From assembly GCA_023388935.1 (NCBI GenBank), contig JAEWFG010000067.1, positions 13,514 through 77,513 of the forward strand: a DNA stretch of 64,000 bases, given 5' to 3'. Of this stretch, positions 43,195 through 51,709 are shown in pieces. Position 1 is the stretch's first letter. Every line of letters starts with the position of its first letter. The notes under the pieces were generated by a model. That model searched no databases. It was given only the letters and a program-made list of their open reading frames with translations, and had not been told where the DNA came from. Both the position numbers and the translations under genes were made by a program. This stretch comes from Pseudomonadota bacterium (GTDB lineage Bacteria; Pseudomonadota; Alphaproteobacteria; Rhizobiales; Xanthobacteraceae).

Positions 43195-44403
43195 ATGCCG
43201 AACGTCTCTCGGCGAACGATCACGCTCGCCTCGCTTGCTACACTTGCCACCACACTCGCTCCGAAAGACCGCGCCTGGGCCCAGAAGAAATACGGCCCCG
43301 GTGTCAGCGACACCGAAATCAAGGTCGGCCAGACCATCGCCTATAGTGGGCCGGCCTCCGCCTACGGCCAGCTCGGCCAGGCCGAGGCCGCCTATTTCAA
43401 GGCGATCAATGATCGCGGCGGCATCAACGGCCGCAAGATCAACTTCATTTCCGTCGACGACGGCTACAGCCCGCCAAAGGCCGTCGAGCAGACGCGCCGC
43501 CTGGTCGAGCAGGATGAAGTGGCCGTCATGTTCGGAATGCTCGGCACGCCGCTGAACCTTGCGACGCGAACTTATCTGAATTCCCACAAGGTGCCGCAGC
43601 TCTTCGTCGCCGCGGGCTCCGAGCAGTTTGCCAACCCTGAAAAATTTCCGTGGACCATCGGCTTTCAGCCGACACTGCGTTCCGAGGGCACGTTCTTCGG
43701 CAAGCAGATCCTGGCCGTCAACGCCAATCCGAAGGTCGGCGTACTCTACCAGTATGACGATTTCGGCAAGGAGATGCTCTCCGGCCTCTCCGACGGCCTC
43801 GGCGCAAAGGCCTCCGCGGTCATCGCGGCCGAAAGCTTCAGCCCCACCGATCCGACGGTCGATTCACAGATCGTCAAGCTGAAGTCGGCCGGCTGCGACA
43901 CCGTATTGCTGTTTGCCTATGCCAAGCAGGCGGCGCAGGCGATCCGCAAGATCTACGAGCTGAACTGGCAGCCCGACACGTACTTGCATTCGGGCTCGGC
44001 CTCGATGAGCGCGACGTTGATCCCCGCCGGGCTCGAACGCTGCGTCGGTATCAAGACCGCGCGCTACATGAAGGACCCGTCGGACCCGCGCTGGCGCGAC
44101 GACCCGGAGCTGAAGCCGTTCTACGAATGGCTCAAGGAATATATGCCGAACGCGAACGCGTCCGATACCTTCTTCCTGTCGGGCTGGACCTTCAGCCAGA
44201 TGCTGGTGCAGGTGCTGCGTCAGTGCGGCGACGACCTGACCCGCGAGAACATCATGCGGCAAGCAGCCAACCTGAAGGATTTCCGCAATCCCGGCCTTCT
44301 GCCGGGCAGCCTCATCAATACCAGCCCAACCGACTATCGAGTCGTGAAGTTCATGACGCTCGAGCGCTTCAACGGCAAGAACTGGGAGAGCATCGGGACT
44401 TGA
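43195..44403 (+). CDS. LIV-type periplasmic binding protein without its own permease
   Basis: A 402-residue binding protein with a twin-arginine signal (SRRTITLASLATLATTLAP). It is a paralogue of the protein at 37434. The start has AAGGAGGACACC in front. It is the last gene of the TetR-phosphotransferase-DUF6285-dehydrogenase operon, and a stable hairpin follows. The pathway's substrate is probably its ligand. Confidence 0.9.
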   Translation: MPNVSRRTITLASLATLATTLAPKDRAWAQKKYGPGVSDTEIKVGQTIAYSGPASAYGQLGQAEAAYFKAINDRGGINGRKINFISVDDGYSPPKAVEQTRRLVEQDEVAVMFGMLGTPLNLATRTYLNSHKVPQLFVAAGSEQFANPEKFPWTIGFQPTLRSEGTFFGKQILAVNANPKVGVLYQYDDFGKEMLSGLSDGLGAKASAVIAAESFSPTDPTVDSQIVKLKSAGCDTVLLFAYAKQAAQAIRKIYELNWQPDTYLHSGSASMSATLIPAGLERCVGIKTARYMKDPSDPRWRDDPELKPFYEWLKEYMPNANASDTFFLSGWTFSQMLVQVLRQCGDDLTRENIMRQAANLKDFRNPGLLPGSLINTSPTDYRVVKFMTLERFNGKNWESIGT

Positions 44404-44422
44404 CGCCGAAGACAACCGAGAG

Positions 44423-44446
44423 CGCCCACGCGCTGTAGCGTGGGCG
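44423..44446 (+). terminator. Stem-loop after the binding-protein gene
   Basis: CGCCCACGC and GCGTGGGCG pair perfectly around GCTGTA, 19 bases after the stop codon and between converging operons. A terminator is likely, though the U-run is weak. Confidence 0.7.
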
Positions 44447-44507
44447 TTCGCTCGACGTTTCACAGCTCCAGTACCGCAACCGTCGCTTCCGACGTCGCGA
44501 CAGCCGG

Positions 44508-45671
44508 CTATTCGAGAATACTCTTGTAGTGCTCCGAGAAGACATCGCGGCCGATGATGAGCCGCATCACTTCGGAGCTTCCCGCCAGGATTCGATTGAC
44601 GCGCGCATCGGTGAACATGCGGCTGATCGGATATTCGTCCATATATCCCGCTCCGCCATGTAGCTGGACACCGAGATCGAGCATCTTCCACTCGACTTCC
44701 GACGACATCATCTTGGCCTTGGCGCCCATATTGCTGGTCAGCCGTCCCGCATTGTGTTCGGCCACGCAGTGATCGACATAGACCTGCACGAGGTCGATTT
44801 CGGCATCCATCTCCGCCATGCGGAACTGGGTATTCTGCTGTTCGGCGAGCGGCTTGCCGAACAGCTTGCGTTCCATCACATAGGCGCGCGTGATGTCGAA
44901 TGCCTTGCGGGCATTGGCGATCGAGCCCACCGCGGAGATCAGCCGCTCCTCGGCAAGGCCCTCCATCAGATAGTAGAAGCCCTTGCCGGGCTCTCCCAAA
45001 ACGTTGGCCTTGGGAACCTTCACGTTCTGAAAGAAGAGTTCGGCCGTATCCTGTGCCGGCATGCCCATCTTCTTGAGATTGCGGCCGCGTTCGAAGCCTT
45101 CCATGCCTCGTTCGACGATCAGGAGCACCATGGCGTGCTTCTTCTCGGCACCTGCGAGCCTAGCTGCCACGATCACCACGTCGGAGTTGATGCCGTTGGA
45201 AATATAGGTCTTCGAGCCATTGAGCAGGAAATGATCGCCCCGGTCCTCCGCCGTCGTCCGCATGCCGGCAAGGTCCGAGCCCGCGCCGGGCTCGGTCATG
45301 GCGATGGCCAGAATCGTCTCGCCGCTGACGCATTTGGGCAGGAATCGGTCCCGCTGTTCGTCGGTGCCGAAACGCTTGAAATAAGAGCCGACCAGGCGGC
45401 TGTGCAGCGTGTTGAACCAGCCCTTGCAGCCAGCGCGCGCGGTCTCCTCGATGATGATCTGCTCGTAGCGGAAGTCGGCATCGCCCATGCCGCCATATTT
45501 TTCTTCGGGCCATATCATCAGGAAGCCGAGGTCGCCGGCCTTCTTGAACGCGCTGCGATCGACGATGCCGGCCTCGCGCCATTCCTCCATGTTGGGCGCA
45601 ATCTCGCTGGCGAGGAACTTCCGGTAGGATTCGCGAAAGATGACCTGATCTTCGGTAAAGCTGCGCATCAT
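44508..45671 (-). CDS. Acyl-CoA dehydrogenase
   Basis: A 387-residue dehydrogenase with MTEPGAGSDLAGMRTTAED, NGSKTYISNGINSD and GGAGYMDEYPISRMFTDARVNRILAGSSEVM. The usual IYEG position reads ILAG, so the catalytic Glu is probably on another helix, as in long-chain and isovaleryl dehydrogenases. The start is one of two adjacent ATGs (45671, 45668) after GGGTGA. It is the last gene of the FadH-to-dehydrogenase group and probably introduces the double bond hydrated by the crotonase next door. Confidence 0.91.
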   Translation of the reverse strand: MMRSFTEDQVIFRESYRKFLASEIAPNMEEWREAGIVDRSAFKKAGDLGFLMIWPEEKYGGMGDADFRYEQIIIEETARAGCKGWFNTLHSRLVGSYFKRFGTDEQRDRFLPKCVSGETILAIAMTEPGAGSDLAGMRTTAEDRGDHFLLNGSKTYISNGINSDVVIVAARLAGAEKKHAMVLLIVERGMEGFERGRNLKKMGMPAQDTAELFFQNVKVPKANVLGEPGKGFYYLMEGLAEERLISAVGSIANARKAFDITRAYVMERKLFGKPLAEQQNTQFRMAEMDAEIDLVQVYVDHCVAEHNAGRLTSNMGAKAKMMSSEVEWKMLDLGVQLHGGAGYMDEYPISRMFTDARVNRILAGSSEVMRLIIGRDVFSEHYKSILE

Positions 45672-45799
45672 TTCACCCAATAGCGCTCTCAAGCGACGTG
45701 GATGCCGGCCGGCGTACGGCGAGGCACTGACACAAGAATTTGGAGCGTCGGCTCTGCTTCAATCAAGACCGACGCTCCGTGATCGAAACAGGCGATGCC

Positions 45800-46567
45800 C
45801 TACTTGCCCTTCCAGTTCGGAGCGCGTTTTTCCGCAAAAGCGGCCGCACCCTCGCGGGCATCCTCGGATGTGAAGACAGGAGCGACGATCTCCTGCTGCT
45901 TCTTCCACATCTGATCTTCCGGCCAGAAGCGGGATTCGACGATCACCTGCTTGGATGCCTTCACGGCGAGCGGGCCGTTGGCGCCGATCGCTGCTGCAAG
46001 TTCTAGCGCGGCGTCGAGGGCCGGGCCATCGGTCACGCGGTTGATGATGCCGAGTTCGTAGGCGCGCTCTGCGCCGAAGAAATCGCCCGTCAATGCATAC
46101 TCCATCGCCACACGGAACGGCATCTGACGCGGCATGCGGATCAGCCCGCCAGCCGCGGCGGCCAGCCCGCGCTTCACCTCGGGGATCCCGAACTTGGCGT
46201 TGCGGTTCGCGACGATCATGTCGCACGACAGCGCGAGCTCCATCCCGCCCGCGAGCGCGAAGCCGTCCACCGCCGCAATCAGCGGCTTCTTCGGTGGCGC
46301 CTCGGTGAGGCCCGCGAAACCGCGACCGGGGATCGACGGCCGCTCGCCTTTCAGGAACCCCTTGAGGTCCATGCCCGAGCAGAATGTGCCGCCGGCACCG
46401 GTGATGATGCCAATGCCAAGCGCATCGTCGGCGTCGAGCCGGTCAAGCGCCGCGGCCACGCCCTTGGAGAGGGCGAGGTTGGCCGCGTTCCTGGCTTCCG
46501 GCCGGTTCAGCGTGATGATCAGAATGGGTCCGCGGACTTCGGTCAGGACCGGAGTTTCTTCGGACAT
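45800..46567 (-). CDS. Enoyl-CoA hydratase/isomerase (crotonase family)
   Basis: A 255-residue crotonase-fold enzyme with LNRPEARNAANLAL, GAGGTFCSGMDLKGF and AAVDGFALAGGMELALSCD. The AGGAG before ATG 46567 is clear. In the operon order thiolase, SDR, hydratase, dehydrogenase, it supplies the hydration step of a complete beta-oxidation spiral. A dispersed repeat lies between it and the SDR gene. Confidence 0.9.
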   Translation of the reverse strand: MSEETPVLTEVRGPILIITLNRPEARNAANLALSKGVAAALDRLDADDALGIGIITGAGGTFCSGMDLKGFLKGERPSIPGRGFAGLTEAPPKKPLIAAVDGFALAGGMELALSCDMIVANRNAKFGIPEVKRGLAAAAGGLIRMPRQMPFRVAMEYALTGDFFGAERAYELGIINRVTDGPALDAALELAAAIGANGPLAVKASKQVIVESRFWPEDQMWKKQQEIVAPVFTSEDAREGAAAFAEKRAPNWKGK

Positions 46568-46600
46568 CGCGTTCTACTCCTGTTGCTGCGCGCGATCGCC

Positions 46601-46701
46601 TGGAGTCCCGCTCCGATGGAATCGGAACGGAACTCCAGATTTTTATTTAGACGCGTTTTCTTTACGCGAACCGGTATCCACTTCGCTCGAAAACGCTCTA
46701 G
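46601..46701. repeat. Dispersed intergenic repeat (100 bases)
   Basis: The block has GGAGT...ACTCC arms enclosing TCCGAT-GGA-ATCGGA, then ATTTAGACGCGTTTTCTT, ACGCGAACCGGTATCCAC and TTCGCTCGAAAACGCTCTAG. I recall this as a common Bradyrhizobium intergenic element. Its edge supplies the TAG stop of the SDR gene. Confidence 0.7.
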
Positions 46702-47480
46702 CGCGGGGCCATGCGGATGGCGCCATCGAGGCGGACGTCTTCACCGTTGAAGTAGCCGTTGGTAATCATGGTCAGCGCCAGCTGCGCATATTCCTCCGGC
46801 AAGCCAAGACGCTTCGGGAACGGCACGGAGGCGCTCAGCGCAGCCTTGACGTTCTCCGGGGCACCCTGCAGCAGCGGCGTGTTGAAGATGCCCGGCAGGA
46901 TGGTGTTGACGCGGATGCCCTCGTTCATCAGATCGCGCGCGATCGGCAGAGTCATGCCGACGACGCCACCCTTCGAGGCCGAATAAGCGGCCTGCCCCAT
47001 CTGGCCGTCCTCGGCCGCGACCGAAGCGGTGTTGACGACCGCACCGCGCTCGCCGTCCTCCAGCGGGGCCAGCGACAGCATGCCTTTCGCCGACTTCGCG
47101 ATGCAGCGGAAGGTACCGACGAGGTTGATCTGGATGATGCGGTTGAAGGCGTCGAGCGGGAAGTGGGTGGGTTCGCCGGTGGCCTTGTCCCGGCCCGCGG
47201 TCTTCACCGCATTGCCGGTGCCTGCGCAGTTCACCAGAATGCGCTCCTGACCGTGCGCCGCGCGGGCCTTGGCGAAAGCCGCATCGACCTGCTCGTCGGA
47301 GGTGACATCGACCTTGCAGAACACGCCGCCGATTTCCTTGGCGACGGCTTGACCTTTTTCTTCGTTGAAGTCGAAGATGGCGACTTTCACGCCGTGCGCA
47401 GCGAGCGCCCGCGAGGTGGCTGCGCCGAGGCCGGAAGCGCCGCCGGTGACAACGGCTGCGACCGATGAATTGAGTTTCAT
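46698..47480 (-). CDS. SDR-family 3-hydroxyacyl-CoA dehydrogenase
   Basis: A 260-residue short-chain dehydrogenase. The NAD motif is GGASGLGAATSRAL, followed by FDFNEEKGQ, which favours NAD over NADP. The catalytic Tyr-x3-Lys is in AAYSASKGGV. It resembles the 17beta-HSD10-type enzyme that oxidises 3-hydroxyacyl-CoA. AAGGATAATGCA precedes ATG 47480. The TAG stop is formed by the repeat's edge, so the tail may differ from relatives by a few residues. Confidence 0.9.
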   Translation of the reverse strand: MKLNSSVAAVVTGGASGLGAATSRALAAHGVKVAIFDFNEEKGQAVAKEIGGVFCKVDVTSDEQVDAAFAKARAAHGQERILVNCAGTGNAVKTAGRDKATGEPTHFPLDAFNRIIQINLVGTFRCIAKSAKGMLSLAPLEDGERGAVVNTASVAAEDGQMGQAAYSASKGGVVGMTLPIARDLMNEGIRVNTILPGIFNTPLLQGAPENVKAALSASVPFPKRLGLPEEYAQLALTMITNGYFNGEDVRLDGAIRMAPR

Positions 47481-47498
47481 TGCATTATCCTTTCCTGG

Positions 47499-48749
47499 TC
47501 AGATGCGTTCGATGATGATGGCCGGCGCCATTCCGCCGGCGGCGCACATGGTGACGAGACCGTAGCGTCCGCCGCTGCGCTCGAGCTCGTCGAGCGCCGT
47601 GCCGATCAGGATCGATCCCGTCGCGCCGATGGGGTGGCCGAGCGCGATGGAGCCGCCATTGATGTTGACCTTTGCCCGATCCAGCTCGAGGTCGCGGATG
47701 AATTTCTCGGCGACGACCGCGAAGGCCTCGTTGATCTCCCAGACATCGATGTCGTTCTTGGTCAGGCCGGCCTTGGCGAGAACCTTCTTGGCCGCCGGAA
47801 CAGGAGCGTTCAGCATCAGCGTCGGGTCGTCGCCCTGATTGGCATAGGCGACGATCCGGCCGCGCGGCTTGAGGCCGTGCTTCTCGGCATATTCCTTCGA
47901 CGTGATCAGAACCGCGGCGGCACCGTCCACCACGCCCGAGCTGTTGCCGGCGTGATGCACGCCTTTCCACTCGAGGCCCGGATAGCGGCGCTGAATCTGC
48001 TTCTTGAAGCTCGCGCCGTTGCCGAGATCGAAATCGGCGAGCTGCTCGAAGCTGGGCTTCAGCGAGGCAAGTCCTTCGGCGGTCGTCTCGGGGCGCGGGA
48101 ACTCCTCACGATCGAGGGCGACGCTGCCGTCATCGTTGTAGACGGTGACCACCGACTTGGCGAAGCGGCCTTCCTCGATTGCCCTCTTGGCCCGCTGTTG
48201 GCTGACCAGTGCCAGGGCATCGCAGGCCTCCCGGCTGATTCCCTCGCGGGTCGCGATGGCGTCGCCGCACACGCCCTGGTGAGATTGCGGGTGGATGGCG
48301 TCGAGCGCCGCGTTACCCGACCCCATCATCCGCGCCGGCTGTCCCGCCTTGGACCGCTCGGCTGCCAGGGCCTGTTGATAGCTCATCATCTCGGTGCCGC
48401 CCGCGATGACGCAATCCTCCATCCCTGACATCACCGAAGCGGCTGCCAGATTGACGGATGTGATGCCGCCGCCGCAGAAGCGATCCAGCGTCGTGCCGCT
48501 CGCGTTGATGTCGTATCCAGCCGCGAGCGCCGACATGCGACCGAGATCGCCGCCCTGCTTGCCTTCCTGGGTCGACGTCGACCAGATGATGTCATCGACC
48601 GTCGACGTATCGAGCGTGTTGCGCTCTTTCAGCGCTTTGAGCACCGTTGCGGCCAATTGCTGCGGGTGCAGGTGCGACAGCGCCCCTTTGCCCGGCTTGC
48701 CGATGCCTCGCGGCGTGCGAACAGCGTCAATGATGTAGGCTTCAGACAT
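47499..48749 (-). CDS. Acetyl-CoA C-acyltransferase (thiolase)
   Basis: A 416-residue thiolase that cleaves 3-oxoacyl-CoA. The nucleophile Cys92 is in DRFCGGGITSVN; the conserved GHPIGATGS and a C-terminal CAAGGMAPAI complete the site. The start has AAGGAAAACGC upstream. It is the fourth step of the dehydrogenase, hydratase, SDR and thiolase set on this strand. Confidence 0.93.
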   Translation of the reverse strand: MSEAYIIDAVRTPRGIGKPGKGALSHLHPQQLAATVLKALKERNTLDTSTVDDIIWSTSTQEGKQGGDLGRMSALAAGYDINASGTTLDRFCGGGITSVNLAAASVMSGMEDCVIAGGTEMMSYQQALAAERSKAGQPARMMGSGNAALDAIHPQSHQGVCGDAIATREGISREACDALALVSQQRAKRAIEEGRFAKSVVTVYNDDGSVALDREEFPRPETTAEGLASLKPSFEQLADFDLGNGASFKKQIQRRYPGLEWKGVHHAGNSSGVVDGAAAVLITSKEYAEKHGLKPRGRIVAYANQGDDPTLMLNAPVPAAKKVLAKAGLTKNDIDVWEINEAFAVVAEKFIRDLELDRAKVNINGGSIALGHPIGATGSILIGTALDELERSGGRYGLVTMCAAGGMAPAIIIERI

Positions 48750-48811
48750 GCGTTTTCCTTCGTTTCGAACGTTTTTGCTTCAGTGATTAGTTGCGCCGAT
48801 CTTCGAAGCAC

Positions 48812-49192
48812 TCAAAGCGCGAATTGATCCGCCGCCATATGGACGCTTGCGCTTCTGTGGAGTTCCTGCTCTCCGGTACCGACTGGTTCGTTGCAGCTCT
48901 CTGCAAATAACGAGGCGCCGAGCGAGATGGCATGGGGACCCAGGGCATACTTCTGCTCTTGCGGCAGGTACATCAACTGGCCGATCCGGGTGAGGGTGTC
49001 GGTGAGGCGAGAGACCGTCGATCGAGGAAGGCCACAGCGATCGGCGATTTCCCGATTGCCCAGGCGCATGCTTCGACTTTCAAAGCAGCGCAAAATGTCG
49101 AATGAGCGCGACACGACCTGGATCACGTGCCCGTTTTCCATACCGGCTGCATTCTTCTCTAGAGTCATCAGTTTTTCAGATCGTCGTCCCAT
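48812..49192 (-). pseudogene. Truncated IclR-family regulator (DNA-binding domain only)
   Basis: A 126-residue frame with an IclR-type winged helix (VVSRSFDILRCFESRSMRLGN, DRCGLPRSTVSRLTDTLTRIG, YLPQEQKYALGP). Full IclR proteins are about 250 residues. The C-terminal effector domain is absent and there is room for only 62 bases before the thiolase gene. The ribosome site (GAGG) is intact, so a short DNA-binding protein could still be made. It may be a decayed regulator of the operon it heads. Confidence 0.75.
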
Positions 49193-49293
49193 CGCTCACA
49201 CCTCAAAACAACCCAATTGCATTCTCCGCATGGGCGAACGGACCCCAGCCCGACTCGAGTACCCCGCGATCTCGCAGCTCCGGTCGCGATGCA

Positions 49294-51330
49294 TCAGATC
49301 ACCGCAGCCAGCCGCGTCGCCTGATCGATCGCGCGCTTGGCATCGAGCTCGACTGCCTCATAGGCGCCGCCGACCAGGCTCGCCTTGACGCCATGCGCGT
49401 GAAGTTCGTCGTAGAGCTTCCGCAACGATGTCTGACCGGCACAAACAATGACGGTATCGACGTCAAATAGCCGGGGCTCCCCGTTGACGCGGGTGTGCAG
49501 GCCTGCGTCGTCGATCTTGAGATACTCGACTCCGCTTACCATCTGCACACCGCGCCGCTGCAGAACCAGGCGGTGCGTCCAGCCGGTGGTGCGACCGAGA
49601 TTTCGGCCGACCGCAACGGCCTTGCGTTGCATCAGGTAGACTTCGCGCCCGGAGCTCGCAGTCTCGGGCTTCACTCCGGTCACGCCACCGCGCGGATGAT
49701 TTTTGAAGTCAATGCCCCATTCCCGCGCAAAGGCCTCGATGTCCAGCGCGGCCGAGGTGCCGGCATGCGTGATGAGCTCAGCGACATCGAAGCCGATACC
49801 GCCAGCCCCCATAATGGCAACCTTCCGTCCCACTTCCCGACGGCCGCGAATGGCGTCGATGTAACCGACGACCTTGGGATGATCGATACCTTCGATCTCT
49901 GGAACGCGCGGCTCGATGCCGGTTGCGACAATCACCTCGTCGAACCCGTCAGCCTTCAGTGCATCGGCGTCGGCACGCGTGTTGAGACGCAGCTCGACGC
50001 CGCGGACCGCAATCATGCGGCGGAAGTAGCGCAACGTTTCATCGAATTCCTCCTTGCCCGGAATCTTCCGCGCAAGGTTGAACTGGCCGCCAATCGCGGA
50101 GCCAGCCTCGAACAGGGTGACCCTGTGGCCGCGCTCCGCCGCCGTCGTGGCGAACGCGAGACCCGCAGGTCCAGCACCAATGACGGCAATGCGCTTGGGC
50201 GCCGGTGCGCGATCACAGGTCAGCTCGGTCTCGTGACAGGCGCGCGGATTGACCAGGCAGCTGACCATACGACCCGTGAATGTATGGTCGAGACAGGCCT
50301 GATTGCAGGCAATGCAAGTGTTGATCTCGTCCTCGCGACCCTCGGCCGCCTTGCGCACGAGCTCGGGGTCCGCAAGCATCGGACGCGCCATTGAGACGAT
50401 GTCGGCATCGTCGCGCGCAAGGACGTCTTCGGCGACCTGCGGCATGTTGATGCGGTTCGAAGTGATCATCGGCACACCGAGCTCCCTTCGCAGCCGGCCG
50501 GTCACCTGGGTGAAGGCCGCGCGAGGCACCATGGTGGCAATCGTCGGCACGAAGGCTTCGTGCCAGCAGAAATGGGTGGAGACGATGTTGACGCCCGCGG
50601 CGACCACCGCTTTGCCGAGCGCAACGACCTCCTCCCAGGCAAGCCCCCCTTCGAGCATATCCATCGCAGAGATGCGGAAGATCACGATGAAGTCGCCGCC
50701 CACCGCCGCGCGTATTCGTCTGATCACTTCGACCGGGAAACGCATGCGGTTTTCGAACGAACCACCCCAGCGATCGGTACGACGGTTGGTTTTTTCGACC
50801 AGGAACGTCGAGATCAGATAGCCGGCCGAGCCGATGATCTCGACGCCGTCATACCCCGCCGACCTGGCGAGCGCAGCGCAGTTGGCGAAGTCGGCAATCT
50901 GCTTTTCTATGCCCGCTTCATCCAGCTCGCGCGGCACGAAGGCGCCGATCCGCGACTTCACGGCCGAGGGCGCGACGCAGTCCGGCGTGCGCGCGAGCGG
51001 ACCCGAATGCAGGATCTGAAGGCAGATCTTCACATCCGGATCGGCTGCGTGCACCGCGTCCGTGATCAGGCGGTGCTGTGCGGCTTCTTCCGGAGTCGAT
51101 AGCTTGACGCCATGGCCGCTTGCCTCGGCGTTCGGCGGAATGCCGCCCGTGATGATCATGCCGACGCCATGCCGCGCACGCTCGGCAAAGAATGCGGCCT
51201 GCCGGACGAAGCCATTCTCGGCTTCTTCGAGCCCGGTGTGCATGGAGCCCATGAGGGCCCTGTTCTTCAGCCTGGTGAAGCCAAGATCCAGCGGGGAAAA
51301 CAGCTTCGGATATCTCTGGCTGGCCAACAT
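49294..51330 (-). CDS. NADH:flavin oxidoreductase / 2,4-dienoyl-CoA reductase-like
   Basis: A 678-residue FadH-type protein. An N-terminal FMN TIM barrel (LFSPLDLGFTRLKNRALMGSM) leads to a 4Fe-4S site with Cys in CIACNQAC and SCLVNPRAC. C-terminal FAD/NAD domains follow, with GAGPAGLAFATTAAERG and GAGGIGFDVAEL. Such enzymes reduce dienoyl-CoA or related enones so that unsaturated acids can enter beta-oxidation. A family role in disulfide or amine chemistry is a lesser alternative. Confidence 0.9.
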   Translation of the reverse strand: MLASQRYPKLFSPLDLGFTRLKNRALMGSMHTGLEEAENGFVRQAAFFAERARHGVGMIITGGIPPNAEASGHGVKLSTPEEAAQHRLITDAVHAADPDVKICLQILHSGPLARTPDCVAPSAVKSRIGAFVPRELDEAGIEKQIADFANCAALARSAGYDGVEIIGSAGYLISTFLVEKTNRRTDRWGGSFENRMRFPVEVIRRIRAAVGGDFIVIFRISAMDMLEGGLAWEEVVALGKAVVAAGVNIVSTHFCWHEAFVPTIATMVPRAAFTQVTGRLRRELGVPMITSNRINMPQVAEDVLARDDADIVSMARPMLADPELVRKAAEGREDEINTCIACNQACLDHTFTGRMVSCLVNPRACHETELTCDRAPAPKRIAVIGAGPAGLAFATTAAERGHRVTLFEAGSAIGGQFNLARKIPGKEEFDETLRYFRRMIAVRGVELRLNTRADADALKADGFDEVIVATGIEPRVPEIEGIDHPKVVGYIDAIRGRREVGRKVAIMGAGGIGFDVAELITHAGTSAALDIEAFAREWGIDFKNHPRGGVTGVKPETASSGREVYLMQRKAVAVGRNLGRTTGWTHRLVLQRRGVQMVSGVEYLKIDDAGLHTRVNGEPRLFDVDTVIVCAGQTSLRKLYDELHAHGVKASLVGGAYEAVELDAKRAIDQATRLAAVI

Positions 51331-51709
51331 CTGGCGCTTTCTTCCCCTGCGGCTGGCATTGGAACTTAATTAAGCGATTAATTAGTCCATTAGTCGGCTG
51401 ATTAACAATGGCCAGAGCTCCGTGTCAACCGCGCTGGCAGCGGGGCACAGTTGCTGAATTCTGCTGACTTCCGACCGCGCCCGGGAGGCGCTTCGGACAC
51501 GTATTGGTAGAGCGGCTCCGAGGATCGAAGGAAAACATGGCTTGGTCTCGCAGCTTCCGAAGGACGACGGCCAGGATCAACGGCTCGACCCTACGCGCCT
51601 CGCCATTTCGCCGCAGGGTTTTCGGCCTTGTCGGCATTGCCGCCTCCTCTGTGCTCAAACATGATGGGTTGCCGGTGACGACTTTTCTTTGAGAGGTGGA
51701 GGTCATCTG
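51331..51709. other. 379-base intergenic region with an AT-rich palindromic operator
   Basis: CTTAATTAAG (51365-51374) is a perfect 10-base palindrome, TTAATTA repeats at 51378-51384, and GATTAAC follows. This AT-rich block, just before the FadH-like gene, probably holds its promoter and regulator site. No gene or RNA is recognised in the remainder (51420-51690); frames there look random. Confidence 0.55.
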
